Assembly: GCA_032906705.1 (NCBI GenBank)
Contig: JAJTZC010000044.1
Location: 1-8,438 of the forward strand
Direction: 5' to 3'
Length of the DNA: 8,438 bases
Source: DASPPF01 sp032906705
GTDB lineage: Archaea > Thermoproteota > Nitrososphaeria > Nitrososphaerales > Gagatemarchaeaceae
Positions 1-6,360 of this stretch are shown here, piece after piece. The position numbers were made by a program, and so were the translations under genes. Under the pieces are notes generated by a model. It searched no databases, was not told the origin of the DNA, and was given only the letters and a program-made list of their open reading frames with translations. Positions within the stretch are counted from its first letter, which is position 1, and every line of letters begins with the position of its first letter.

Positions 1-109
1 TGAACCGCTTTCCCGAGTCCTTGGCTTCGAACCTGCTTGTGCTGACCGTGACTATGGCGGCGCTGACTTCCTTGAGGCCAAGCGTTCTGTGTTTCTCATG
101 CGGCTTCAA
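1..109 (-). CDS. moaB: MoaB/MogA-type molybdopterin adenylyltransferase (partial, 5' end only)
   Basis: The first 36 codons of a gene that leaves the window at position 1. MoaB/MogA-family proteins bind molybdopterin and adenylate it with ATP, preparing it for metal insertion by MoeA. The visible protein starts MKPHEKHRTLGLKEVSAAIV and continues TVSTSRFEAKDSG. The 'KPHEKH' start and the 'VTVSTSR' first beta-strand and loop resemble archaeal MoaB. The conserved GG-containing substrate site would lie outside the window. The TTG at 109-107 is the only usable start: the ATG at 99-97 is in another frame that soon meets TAG. The gene overlaps the end of moaC by 14 bases, so translational coupling is likely. 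Calling it MoaB rather than MogA rests on the archaeal-like N-terminus; the biochemical role would be the same. Confidence 0.85.
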   Translation of the reverse strand, partial: MKPHEKHRTLGLKEVSAAIVTVSTSRFEAKDSGKRF

Positions 110-572
110 TCTTTCTTTTCACCTTACTTGTGACCCTTACCCCTTCGATCCAGGTCCCGGGATATTGGCCCTTCGCGTCCTTCTCGTACTGTTTGACCAC
201 GTCCCAGATGTTGAGAAGCGCGACCGTAACCGCCGTCAGCGCCTCCATCTCCACTCCAGTCCTTTCTTTCGCTGAAACCCTGGCGGTGACCTGGATTCCT
301 CTGGGGATGATCTTTGCCTCGACCTCGGTCGAATCCAGCCTGAGGGGGTGACAGAGCGCGACAATCTCGGGCGTCCGTTTGGCGGCCTGCACCCCAGTCA
401 GTCCGGCGAGCGCAATCGGGTCGCCCTTCTCGACTCCCCCGCGCCTTATCCGCTTCAACGTTGCTTGCTTGAGCCTGATCACACCAGTCGCGGTCGCCTT
501 CCGCAAAGATACCGGCTTTGATGAGACGTCGACCTGCCTGAACAACCCGTGCAACGCCATCCGCCGCGCCAT
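96..572 (-). CDS. moaC: Cyclic pyranopterin monophosphate synthase MoaC
   Basis: MoaC converts the 3',8-cyclo-GTP made by MoaA into cyclic pyranopterin monophosphate, the first stable Moco intermediate. Counting from ATG 572 the protein has 158 residues, close to the 161 of E. coli MoaC. Visible family motifs are VDVSSKP near the N-terminus, KGDPIALA (K49), GVQAAKRT, LCHPL (H75), GVEMEALTA (about 106-114) and the D124/K127 pair in IWDVVKQYEK. These match the catalytic residues of the family. The longest open frame begins at GTG 593, but ATG 572 is preferred. It leaves the conserved core intact and lies about 30 bases from a TATA-like CTAAAACC (605-598), whereas GTG 593 would sit almost on that element. 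ATG 560 is a further option. The gene is divergent from moaA and its end overlaps moaB, giving a moaC-moaB transcript. Confidence 0.96.
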   Translation of the reverse strand: MARRMALHGLFRQVDVSSKPVSLRKATATGVIRLKQATLKRIRRGGVEKGDPIALAGLTGVQAAKRTPEIVALCHPLRLDSTEVEAKIIPRGIQVTARVSAKERTGVEMEALTAVTVALLNIWDVVKQYEKDAKGQYPGTWIEGVRVTSKVKRKIEAA

Positions 573-597
573 ATAGGTTCTACCGAAACGCACGGAA

Positions 598-605
598 GGT
601 TTTAG
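598..605. promoter_or_regulatory. Candidate shared TATA element between moaC and moaA
   Basis: The 58-base gap between moaC and moaA contains GGTTTTAG on the plus strand (CTAAAACC on the minus). Its centre lies about 29 bases before the moaA TTG and about 30 bases before the moaC ATG. That is the spacing expected of an archaeal TATA box serving leaderless or nearly leaderless mRNAs. The match to a consensus TATA box is only moderate, so this is an inference from position as much as from sequence. Confidence 0.4.
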
Positions 606-630
606 TGCGGCTTCGCGACTTCTTGTTTGT

Positions 631-1641
631 TTGACTCAGCTGGAGCAAAGTCAGCCACTGATTGACTCGAAGGGAAGGATAGCCAAGAAGCTAAGGATCT
701 CGGTGACCGACAGGTGCAACTTCGCGTGCCTCTTTTGCATGCCTGACAGGACCAAGGTCAAGTGGCTCCCAACTGCGGATCAGCTGTCCTTCGGTGAGAT
801 AGAGCACGCCGCAAGGGTCTTGGCTTCATTGGGTATCGACAACATAAGGGTCACGGGTGGCGAGCCCCTCCTCAGGCCCAGACTGGAGGAACTCGTCGGC
901 AGCCTGGTCGCGATTAGCGGAATCGACTCCGTGGACATGACCTCGAATGGCTGGTTCCTGAAACAAAAGGCGAAGGCCATGAAGTCTGCGGGGCTCAGGG
1001 GTGTGACGGTCAGCCTCCACAGCCTGAAGGCGGACAGGTTCGCCAGAATCTCGGGACTCGACGCGCTTCCCCAGGTGCTGGCGGGAATCGAAGAGGCAGT
1101 CAGGGTGGGCCTCGACCCCGTGAAGATCAACAGCGTCGCGATAAGGGGGTACAACGAGGACGAAGTGGGTGACCTTGTCGACTACGCACACTCGAGGGGG
1201 CTCTCTATCCGCTTCATCGAGTTCATGCCTCTGGACGGCCTTGGCATATGGTCTCCGGACGCAATCGTGACAGGGAAGGAGATACTCGACATCGTCGGCA
1301 GGAAGTATCACCCATCTCCGATGGGTCGTATGGCGGGCAAGACAGCATCTCTGTGGTCGTTGAATGACGGACCCGGCGAAGTGGGAATCATCACGCCGAT
1401 GAGCGAACCTTTCTGCGACGATTGCGACAGGCTCAGGCTGACCTCCGACGGCAGGCTCCTTTCGTGCCTCTTCGACACTGAATATCGCGACCTGAAGCCG
1501 TACGTCAGGGGCGGCTCGGACGAGCGGTTCAGGGCCTTCATCCGCGAGGCGGTGAGGAGGAAGATTGACGGGGTCGGATACATGCCCGGGATCAATGACG
1601 GCTGGGCGAAGCCCAGGAACATGAACGCGATCGGCGGCTGA
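631..1641 (+). CDS. moaA: GTP 3',8-cyclase MoaA (radical SAM)
   Basis: MoaA is a radical-SAM enzyme with two [4Fe-4S] clusters that rearranges GTP into 3',8-cyclo-GTP, the first step of Moco synthesis. The 336-residue length is typical. The N-terminal radical-SAM cluster motif is C29-x3-C33-x2-C36 in TDRCNFACLFC, followed by the SAM-contacting TGGEPLL (GGEP at 76-79). The C-terminal cluster that holds GTP is C262-x2-C265-x13-C279, with the arginines of CDRLRLTSDG. The protein ends in Gly-Gly, the C-terminal motif needed for activity in the family. The start is TTG 631; no other start codon lies before the conserved LIDSKGR segment. A TATA-like sequence about 29 bases upstream suggests a leaderless mRNA. 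The stop overlaps the moaD start by one base, so moaA, moaD and moaE form one operon. Confidence 0.97.
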   Translation: MTQLEQSQPLIDSKGRIAKKLRISVTDRCNFACLFCMPDRTKVKWLPTADQLSFGEIEHAARVLASLGIDNIRVTGGEPLLRPRLEELVGSLVAISGIDSVDMTSNGWFLKQKAKAMKSAGLRGVTVSLHSLKADRFARISGLDALPQVLAGIEEAVRVGLDPVKINSVAIRGYNEDEVGDLVDYAHSRGLSIRFIEFMPLDGLGIWSPDAIVTGKEILDIVGRKYHPSPMGRMAGKTASLWSLNDGPGEVGIITPMSEPFCDDCDRLRLTSDGRLLSCLFDTEYRDLKPYVRGGSDERFRAFIREAVRRKIDGVGYMPGINDGWAKPRNMNAIGG

Positions 1642-1895
1642 TGATCATGGTAAAGCTGAATGTGATTTACTTCGCCCTGGCCCGTGACGTTGCAGGTAAA
1701 GAGAGGGAGCTCGTGAGCGTTGCTGGAAAGGCGACCGTAGCCGCCGTCCTCGAACAGATTGTCGTCCTTCACCCTGGCCTCGGAGCGATGAAGCGCTCAA
1801 TCAGGCTCTCCGTGAACCATGAGCTGGCCGATCCCGACCACAGGGTGAACGACGGCGACGAGGTGGGCGTCCTGCCACCAGTGGCGGGCGGATAG
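1641..1895 (+). CDS. moaD: Molybdopterin synthase sulfur-carrier subunit MoaD
   Basis: MoaD is a small ubiquitin-like protein that carries a thiocarboxylate on its C-terminal glycine and donates sulfur inside the MoaD-MoaE synthase. The product is 84 residues, or 82 if ATG 1647 is used. It begins with a beta-strand (KLNVIYFALARDVAG), has the NDGDEVGVLPPVAGG tail of the fold, and ends in the required Gly-Gly. The start overlaps the moaA stop in TGATG, and moaE begins one base after its stop, so translation is probably coupled along all three genes. The MoeB-like enzyme that adenylates the MoaD tail is not in this window. A role as a general sulfur carrier (ThiS-like) is possible, but moaE directly behind it makes MoaD the better call. 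Confidence 0.94.
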   Translation: MIMVKLNVIYFALARDVAGKERELVSVAGKATVAAVLEQIVVLHPGLGAMKRSIRLSVNHELADPDHRVNDGDEVGVLPPVAGG

Positions 1896-1896
1896 C

Positions 1897-2331
1897 TTGC
1901 GCCGCACTGTGGGCAGAATCACGCGCAAGCAGATAGACCCCTCGGCCGAATTCGACCTGGTCACCGACCCCTCAGCCGGTGGAATCGTGCTCTTTGCCGG
2001 CACGATCAGGAACAGGAGCGAACATGGGCGAGTCAGCGGCCTGGAGTACGAGGTCTACAAGGAGATGGCCGAGAAGCGGCTGAGAGTTATCGAAGCCGAG
2101 GTGAGGAAGAGGTGGCCCGTCCGGAAGATCAGGATGGTCCACAGGGAGGGCAAACTGAAGGTCGGCGAGGTCAGCGTAGTGGTCGCCGTTTCATGCGCGC
2201 ACAGGGCTGACGCCTTCGAGGCGTGCCGGTACGCCATAGACAGGATCAAGACCGGGCTGCCCCTCTGGAAGAAGGAAATGGTCGGGGGTACAAGCCGCTG
2301 GGTAGCGGGCAAGCCCATCGATTCCGAATAA
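1897..2331 (+). CDS. moaE: Molybdopterin synthase catalytic subunit MoaE
   Basis: MoaE is the large subunit of molybdopterin synthase. It transfers two sulfurs from MoaD to cyclic pyranopterin monophosphate to form the dithiolene. The 144-residue protein shows GTIRNRSEHG (substrate-binding arginine near R38), LEYEVYKEMAE, CAHRADAFEACRYAID, and the lysines of IKTGLPLWKKE. K118 and K125 correspond to the two essential lysines of E. coli MoaE (K119 and K126). It ends in a SRWVAG segment like the SRWV/DRWVE of the family. The start is taken as TTG 1897, one base after the moaD stop; GTG 1909 is the only nearby alternative and would remove four residues. It is the last gene of moaA-moaD-moaE, and its stop lies three bases from the convergent end of xdhC. 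Confidence 0.96.
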   Translation: MRRTVGRITRKQIDPSAEFDLVTDPSAGGIVLFAGTIRNRSEHGRVSGLEYEVYKEMAEKRLRVIEAEVRKRWPVRKIRMVHREGKLKVGEVSVVVAVSCAHRADAFEACRYAIDRIKTGLPLWKKEMVGGTSRWVAGKPIDSE

Positions 2332-2334
2332 CCG

Positions 2335-3225
2335 CTAGGTTCGTTTGACGGGGACCGGTGCCTCGCTGACGCTTCTTGCAGGCATGGACTTCCCATATTT
2401 CACAGCGACCACCTCGCCGACGATGCTGAGGGCTATCTCGGCCGGGGTTATGGATCCCATGTCCACGCCGATTGGCGTTCGTATCGAGTCCACGAATCTT
2501 TGGTTGACCCCCTTCTTTCTGAGCTCACTGAGGTCGTCGATGGCGCGCTGCCTGCTCGCCATCAGTCCAACGTACCGCAACTTGAACTTAGACAGCGCGG
2601 ATAGCGTCTCGATGTCCCTCGCGCCCTTCGTGAGGACCACCACCGAGTCAGACTCGTAGAATTTGAACCTCGAAAGGTCGAAGTTCGCGTCCTTGATCAG
2701 CTCGTCTGGCTCCTCTGAGAGTACAGGGCTGTGGTCGATGACTATGACCTCCAGTTCGAGCAGCTTTGCCAGCTTAACGAGAGAGTCTTCGACGTCGTCT
2801 TTCCCTCCCTGCCCTATGATTACCAGCCTCTGCTGGGGTAGGTACGGCTCGACATAGATCTCCATCGTTCCGCCGCAGTTCGTCTCCACGTGAATCTCGT
2901 CGTCGCTCTGGCTCTTCACTACGCCCTCCACTGAGGACTCCACGTCCTCGAGGAAGACCTTCACAGACTTAGGCTGTCCAGTTGTCATCGTCTGCTTCGC
3001 GGTTGACACGATCGCCGCTTCCGGACAGACGCCCCCCAGCGAGCCGTAGAGCACACCGCCCTCTTTGGAGATTATCACCTTGAAGCCCGGCTTGCCCAAT
3101 GATGAGCCCTCAGTCTTCACGACTGTTGCCACTGCGTACGATTCCCTGCGGCCCGACAGGTTGGCCATTATCCTGGCAAATTCTGCTGTGTTCAATCGCC
3201 TAGACGGCTCGGGCGTCGGAGGCAT
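2335..3225 (-). CDS. xdhC: XdhC/CoxI-family molybdenum enzyme maturation factor
   Basis: XdhC/CoxI proteins bind the finished Moco, help replace an oxo ligand by sulfur, and load it into xanthine dehydrogenase or CO dehydrogenase-type enzymes. With ATG 3225 the product is 296 residues with both family domains. The N-terminal domain has AVATVVKTEGSSLGKPG, a GSLGGVCPEA motif (C67; family GGGCVEA) and NCGGTMEIYVEP (C117). The Rossmann-like C-terminal domain begins LVIIGQGG (about 134-141) and ends with YVGLMASRQRA and TPIGVDMGSITPAEIALSI. The usual GAGHV is GQGGK and the usual THGHxxD is TKGARD, so two conserved histidines are missing. The frame stays open to ATG 3279, but that codon lies inside the shared TATA element, so ATG 3225 is preferred. 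Position beside mocA suggests it serves a cytosine-dinucleotide cofactor enzyme. It converges on moaE. Confidence 0.91.
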   Translation of the reverse strand: MPPTPEPSRRLNTAEFARIMANLSGRRESYAVATVVKTEGSSLGKPGFKVIISKEGGVLYGSLGGVCPEAAIVSTAKQTMTTGQPKSVKVFLEDVESSVEGVVKSQSDDEIHVETNCGGTMEIYVEPYLPQQRLVIIGQGGKDDVEDSLVKLAKLLELEVIVIDHSPVLSEEPDELIKDANFDLSRFKFYESDSVVVLTKGARDIETLSALSKFKLRYVGLMASRQRAIDDLSELRKKGVNQRFVDSIRTPIGVDMGSITPAEIALSIVGEVVAVKYGKSMPARSVSEAPVPVKRT

Positions 3226-3278
3226 ATTAACTCTTGGCGGCGGCTGGAGTTCGCCCAGCCACATTCTTCGGAAAACCA

Positions 3279-3286
3279 TTAAAATA
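3279..3286. promoter_or_regulatory. Candidate TATA/BRE promoter between xdhC and the propeller gene, possibly bidirectional
   Basis: TTAAAATA on the plus strand is preceded by a purine-rich GGAAAACCA, a good match to an archaeal BRE-TATA pair. The centre is about 27 bases before GTG 3310, predicting a leaderless mRNA for the propeller gene. Read on the minus strand it is TATTTTAA, which would start transcription near 3256 and give xdhC (ATG 3225) a leader of about 30 bases. The plus-strand assignment is the stronger of the two. Confidence 0.6.
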
Positions 3287-3309
3287 CCACAGCAGCCTAA
3301 TCGGTCAAC

Positions 3310-4431
3310 GTGACGCGCTCGCCACGGAAGACATTCCTAGCTGTGGGCACTAGTGAAGGGGGTTTTCTGCTGAGTTCGGACGCCACTAGGAGGAAATGGG
3401 CTAGAAGGGGCCCGTTCCTTAAGAACGAAAGCGTCAACAGCTTCGCTTACCGGCCGGATGATGAGACCCTTTTCGCAGCCACGCTGAGCGAGGGAGTCTT
3501 CCTGTCCGAGGACCTCGGCCGAACGTGGAGGCCTGCAAGCAGGGGGCTGAACGTGAGGAAGGTGTGGTCTGTAGCAATCAATCCTCGAGAACCCGAGACC
3601 CTTTACGCCGGCACGCACTACGGTCACCTCTTCAGGTCGGAGAACAGCGGAGGTGAATGGGCAGAAGTCGTTGGGCTCCATAATGCGCCGGGGCGGAAAG
3701 AATGGGGAATAGATTGGGCATTAGGTACCACTGGCCTCTGCGTCCACACAGTCCGCGTGGATCCGAATGACAGCCGCAAAATCTTCATAGTCAGCTCGGG
3801 CGGAGGGACCTACAGAAGCGACGACCGCGGGGAGACATGGAACTCGCTCCAGAAAGGGATACAGGAAAACTGCCCTGTAGGCGGGACATCGGCCGCGCCA
3901 AACATACCGATCAACGAGAAGTCGGCCATGTTGGAGAGGCACCTCAAAGAAGTGCACTCGTGCACCCACAAGCTCGCGCTGTCGAGCACCAGCCCAGACA
4001 CCATTTACCAGCAGAGCCACTGTGGAGTCTACAGGTCCGTCGACTCTGGAGCCAAGTGGGAGGACATCAGCCCTGGGGATTCTGTGCGCCACGGGTTCCC
4101 AATAGGGCTGATCGAGAACGGGACCCAGTCACTCTTCGTCGTACCAGCCTTCCAGGGAATCTGCAAGAAGCACAACTCGTGCATCAAGGGGCAGCTCGCA
4201 GTTTACCGCCGGCAGAACTCCACCTGGGAGAAGCTGGTCGCTGGCCTGCCCAAGGGGGTCCACACCTGCGTTCTCCGGGACGGAATGGCCACGGACGGGC
4301 TCAGGGAGCCAGGGGTCTACTTCGGGACCACTACTGGAGAGGTCTTCGGCACCCTCGACCAAGGGGAGCGTTGGCGCCCGATGATGAGAGGGGCAGGAAG
4401 AATCCAAGGAGTCTTTTCCTTCGCGGCCTGA
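3310..4431 (+). CDS. Asp-box (BNR) beta-propeller protein, 'exo-alpha-sialidase'-like, function unknown
   Basis: A 373-residue protein built of Asp-box repeats (S/T-x-D-x-G-x-x-W). These occur at 66-73 SEDLGRTW, 110-117 SENSGGEW, 170-177 SDDRGETW, 243-250 SVDSGAKW and 348-355 TLDQGERW, with a degenerate one near 22-30. This predicts a beta-propeller. No signal peptide or membrane segment is visible, so it is probably cytosolic, which argues against a secreted sialidase. Databases often label such proteins sialidase or glycosyl hydrolase from the repeats alone. It has seven cysteines, several in motifs with histidine: GLCVHTV (C144, H146), SCTHKL (C218, H220) and QQSHCGVYRS (H237, C238). From memory, these motifs recur in bacterial relatives. 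They could bind metal or form an active site. GTG 3310 fits a leaderless mRNA from the TATA element 27 bases upstream. mocA follows 54 bases downstream on the same strand, and xdhC is divergent, so a Moco-linked role is plausible but unproven. Confidence 0.85.
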   Translation: MTRSPRKTFLAVGTSEGGFLLSSDATRRKWARRGPFLKNESVNSFAYRPDDETLFAATLSEGVFLSEDLGRTWRPASRGLNVRKVWSVAINPREPETLYAGTHYGHLFRSENSGGEWAEVVGLHNAPGRKEWGIDWALGTTGLCVHTVRVDPNDSRKIFIVSSGGGTYRSDDRGETWNSLQKGIQENCPVGGTSAAPNIPINEKSAMLERHLKEVHSCTHKLALSSTSPDTIYQQSHCGVYRSVDSGAKWEDISPGDSVRHGFPIGLIENGTQSLFVVPAFQGICKKHNSCIKGQLAVYRRQNSTWEKLVAGLPKGVHTCVLRDGMATDGLREPGVYFGTTTGEVFGTLDQGERWRPMMRGAGRIQGVFSFAA

Positions 4432-4457
4432 GCCTGCCGCGCGTCCTAGGAACAGAG

Positions 4458-4465
4458 AAGTACAA
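4458..4465 (+). promoter_or_regulatory. Weak TATA-like element before mocA
   Basis: AAGTACAA is centred about 25 bases before the mocA ATG, in the 54-base gap after the propeller gene. The position fits a promoter for a leaderless mRNA, but the sequence is a poor TATA match. Read-through from the propeller gene is an equally good explanation. The rest of this short gap shows no hairpin or T-run. Confidence 0.2.
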
Positions 4466-4485
4466 CCAAGGCCGCGGACTCTCGC

Positions 4486-5106
4486 ATGATCAGCGGGCTG
4501 ATCCTTGCCGCGGGCGCTTCGAGGCGGATGGGCAAGCCGAAGCAGATCCTGAACGTCGGAGGGAAGCCGATGCTGGAGCGTGTCGTCGATGCGTTCAGTG
4601 ATTCAAGGCTCGATGAGGTGGTGTTAGTGGTCAGGCCGGGGCTGCCGCGGAAGCCCACCGCCGGAGGTCGAGTCCGCGTCTTGGTCAACCCTCATCCCGA
4701 GGAAGGCGTGAGCTCATCCGTGAGGCTCGGCGTCGAGTCGATTGACAGCAAAAGCGAGGCCGTAGTCATCGGGCTCGGGGACAAGCCGCTACTGCGCTCT
4801 TCGACGATACAGAGGCTTCTCTCAGCCTTTCGCGACTCTGGGTCAAAGATCATCATTCCAACGTACGATGGCGTAAGGGGAAACCCGATTCTCTTTCACA
4901 GGAGCCTGTTTCAGGAGATGCTCCGACTAAAAGGGGACGCTGGGGCAAAGAGCGTGATAGCGCGTCACGCCGAATTGATTCTAGAGATTCCTGTGAGCGA
5001 CGAGGGAGTGTCGGTGGACGTCAACACGCCAGGTGACTTGAGGGCCGTCGAAAGAATCCTAGCTGCAAGAACCCGGCTAGCTGGCAAAGGAAAATCCCGG
5101 AATTAA
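4486..5106 (+). CDS. mocA: MocA-like molybdenum cofactor cytidylyltransferase
   Basis: MocA uses CTP to convert Mo-molybdopterin into molybdopterin cytosine dinucleotide, the cofactor form of xanthine oxidase / CO dehydrogenase-family enzymes. The 206-residue product has the nucleotidyltransferase fold. It opens with LAAGASRRMGKPKQ (7-20), has NPHPEEGVSSSVRLG (68-82, typical of MocA-like proteins) and GLGDKPLL with the metal-binding D99. RGNPILF (131-137), GDAGAKSV (150-157) and DVNTPGDL (178-185) follow. MobA, the guanylyl enzyme, is related, but the NPxxxxGxxxS and GDAGAK segments favour MocA. Specificity for CTP is inferred, not seen. ATG 4486 sits directly before the first strand and is the natural start. 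The final 30 bases overlap the end of moeA on the opposite strand. xdhC nearby supports a shared role in supplying a cytosine-dinucleotide cofactor. Confidence 0.86.
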   Translation: MISGLILAAGASRRMGKPKQILNVGGKPMLERVVDAFSDSRLDEVVLVVRPGLPRKPTAGGRVRVLVNPHPEEGVSSSVRLGVESIDSKSEAVVIGLGDKPLLRSSTIQRLLSAFRDSGSKIIIPTYDGVRGNPILFHRSLFQEMLRLKGDAGAKSVIARHAELILEIPVSDEGVSVDVNTPGDLRAVERILAARTRLAGKGKSRN

Positions 5107-6324
5107 GTGCGCCTCGACCTCATGACCCGCCTCCAGAATCCTGACCTCTTCGGGCACCACTGCGAAAGCGTTGGACTCTGTCAAAAGTGAAATCGACTCC
5201 GTTTCGGCAATCAACGGCTCTGCTGCCACGCCCGTCTTCGTGGGAAGCACCCGCAGATAGACCACCTTTGTGAAGTTCGGGAACCGCCTCCTCGCCTCCC
5301 AGCGTCTGGTGAGCTTCGCCATCACACTCGTGCCCAAGTCTTTTTTCCCCGAGAGCTTCTTTATCATAGGAAGCCCGAGCAAGAAGAACGCATTCATCGC
5401 CCCTTGGATTGGCCCCGGCATCATGATTACCCCTTTCCCCTTGGCCACGGCAAGGCCAGCCACCCGTCCCCTGTCCATCCTGATGCCGTGATGGAGGACC
5501 TGAGGCTTCAGCCTCCTAACGACATGGTCGGCGAGGTCAAGTTTCCCCACCGACGTACCTCCAGTGGTGAGCACGAGGTCCGCGTTCCGGATTCCCCGGC
5601 TGAGCCTGCTGAATACGATGCCTACCTTGTCAGGAGCTATTCCAAGGTCTTCGACCTCGCATCCCAGCGCCCTCACCATGTGGAGGAAAACAGGAACGTG
5701 ACTGTTTCGAACCTTCAGCGAAGAAGCATTCACCGAGTTGGTGAGCTCGTTGCCCGTAGCGAGGATCGCCACCCTGAGCCGTCTGAAAACCCTGACCTCC
5801 GGAACTCCGAGCATTATCAACAGACCAACATCCTGGGCCCTGATCGTCACGCCCTTTCTCAACAAGACAGTACCCTTCCTCACATCCCCGCCCGCGGCGA
5901 AGACGAACGACCCTTTTGGCACCGAGCGGCGTATGGACAGCCTCCGGGCGCTCACCCGGGTCTCCTCCACGGGCACGACAGAGTCAGCCCCTTCGGGAAG
6001 GAATGAGCCGGTCGCGACCCTGACCGCCTCGCCCTGAGCCAGACGGCGTTTCGTCCTCCTCCCGACCTCGACGACCCCAACGATCTCGAACCGCGCCGGT
6101 CTCGCTTCTGTGGCACCGGCCGAGTCTTCTGCACGCAGGGCGAAGCCGTCCATGTGCGAGGTACTGTAGGGCGGGATGTCTGACTGGCAGACTGTGTCCG
6201 CCGCGGCTACCCGCCCGAAAGCCCTCTTGGTGTTCACTCTCTCCTCACTCGGTGGCGACAACTTTGCCAGGGCATCCCCGACCGCCTGATTGACAGGAAC
6301 GTACTCCGAAATCTCCAGGACCAA
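5077..6324 (-). CDS. moeA: Molybdopterin molybdenumtransferase MoeA
   Basis: MoeA inserts molybdate into adenylated molybdopterin, releasing AMP. The 415-residue product has the full family layout. SHMDGFAL carries D59, GGDVRKG carries D147, ATGNEL carries E193, and the MoaB/MogA-like domain has TTGGTSVGKLD (253-263). These match D59, D142, E188 and the GGxSxGxxD site of E. coli MoeA. Two canonical segments differ. The KPGKP motif is DRGRV (about 284-288), and the LPGNPVSA loop is MPGPIQGAMNAF (302-312), one residue shorter. This may be an archaeal subgroup rather than decay, because the rest is intact. The start is TTG 6324; no earlier start is available before the frame leaves the coding region. 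A TATA-like TTATAT lies about 32 bases upstream. It is divergent from the amidase gene, and its 3' end overlaps mocA. Confidence 0.92.
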   Translation of the reverse strand: MVLEISEYVPVNQAVGDALAKLSPPSEERVNTKRAFGRVAAADTVCQSDIPPYSTSHMDGFALRAEDSAGATEARPARFEIVGVVEVGRRTKRRLAQGEAVRVATGSFLPEGADSVVPVEETRVSARRLSIRRSVPKGSFVFAAGGDVRKGTVLLRKGVTIRAQDVGLLIMLGVPEVRVFRRLRVAILATGNELTNSVNASSLKVRNSHVPVFLHMVRALGCEVEDLGIAPDKVGIVFSRLSRGIRNADLVLTTGGTSVGKLDLADHVVRRLKPQVLHHGIRMDRGRVAGLAVAKGKGVIMMPGPIQGAMNAFFLLGLPMIKKLSGKKDLGTSVMAKLTRRWEARRRFPNFTKVVYLRVLPTKTGVAAEPLIAETESISLLTESNAFAVVPEEVRILEAGHEVEAHLIPGFSFAS

Positions 6325-6352
6325 CGGGACAGCCCGACAGAGCCTCGGTCTC

Positions 6353-6360
6353 GATATAAC
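6353..6360. promoter_or_regulatory. Candidate shared TATA element between moeA and the amidase gene
   Basis: The 82-base gap between these divergent genes contains GATATAAC (plus) / GTTATATC (minus), the only TATA-like sequence there. On the minus strand it would start transcription near 6330, about six bases before the moeA TTG. On the plus strand it would start near 6383, leaving a leader of about 24 bases before the amidase TTG. Its near-symmetry makes use in both directions plausible. The rest of the gap shows nothing recognisable. Confidence 0.45.

Noticed and set aside
826..1311. A 161-codon minus-strand frame opposite moaA
   Set aside because: It lies within the moaA coding region, has no family resemblance and is explained by codon bias of moaA.
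3226..3279. An 18-residue N-terminal extension of xdhC starting at ATG 3279
   Set aside because: The ATG lies within the likely TATA element, and the extension (MVFRRMWLGELQ...) precedes the normal family N-terminus. ATG 3225 explains the data better, although the longer form cannot be excluded.
3837..4601. A 254-codon plus-strand frame across the end of the propeller gene and the start of mocA
   Set aside because: It has low-complexity Arg/Ala/Gly composition and overlaps two genes with clear motifs in another frame.
5341..5350. A run of six T residues followed by CCCC, considered as a terminator
   Set aside because: It lies inside the moeA coding sequence, in the region between conserved motifs, and has no associated hairpin or gene end.
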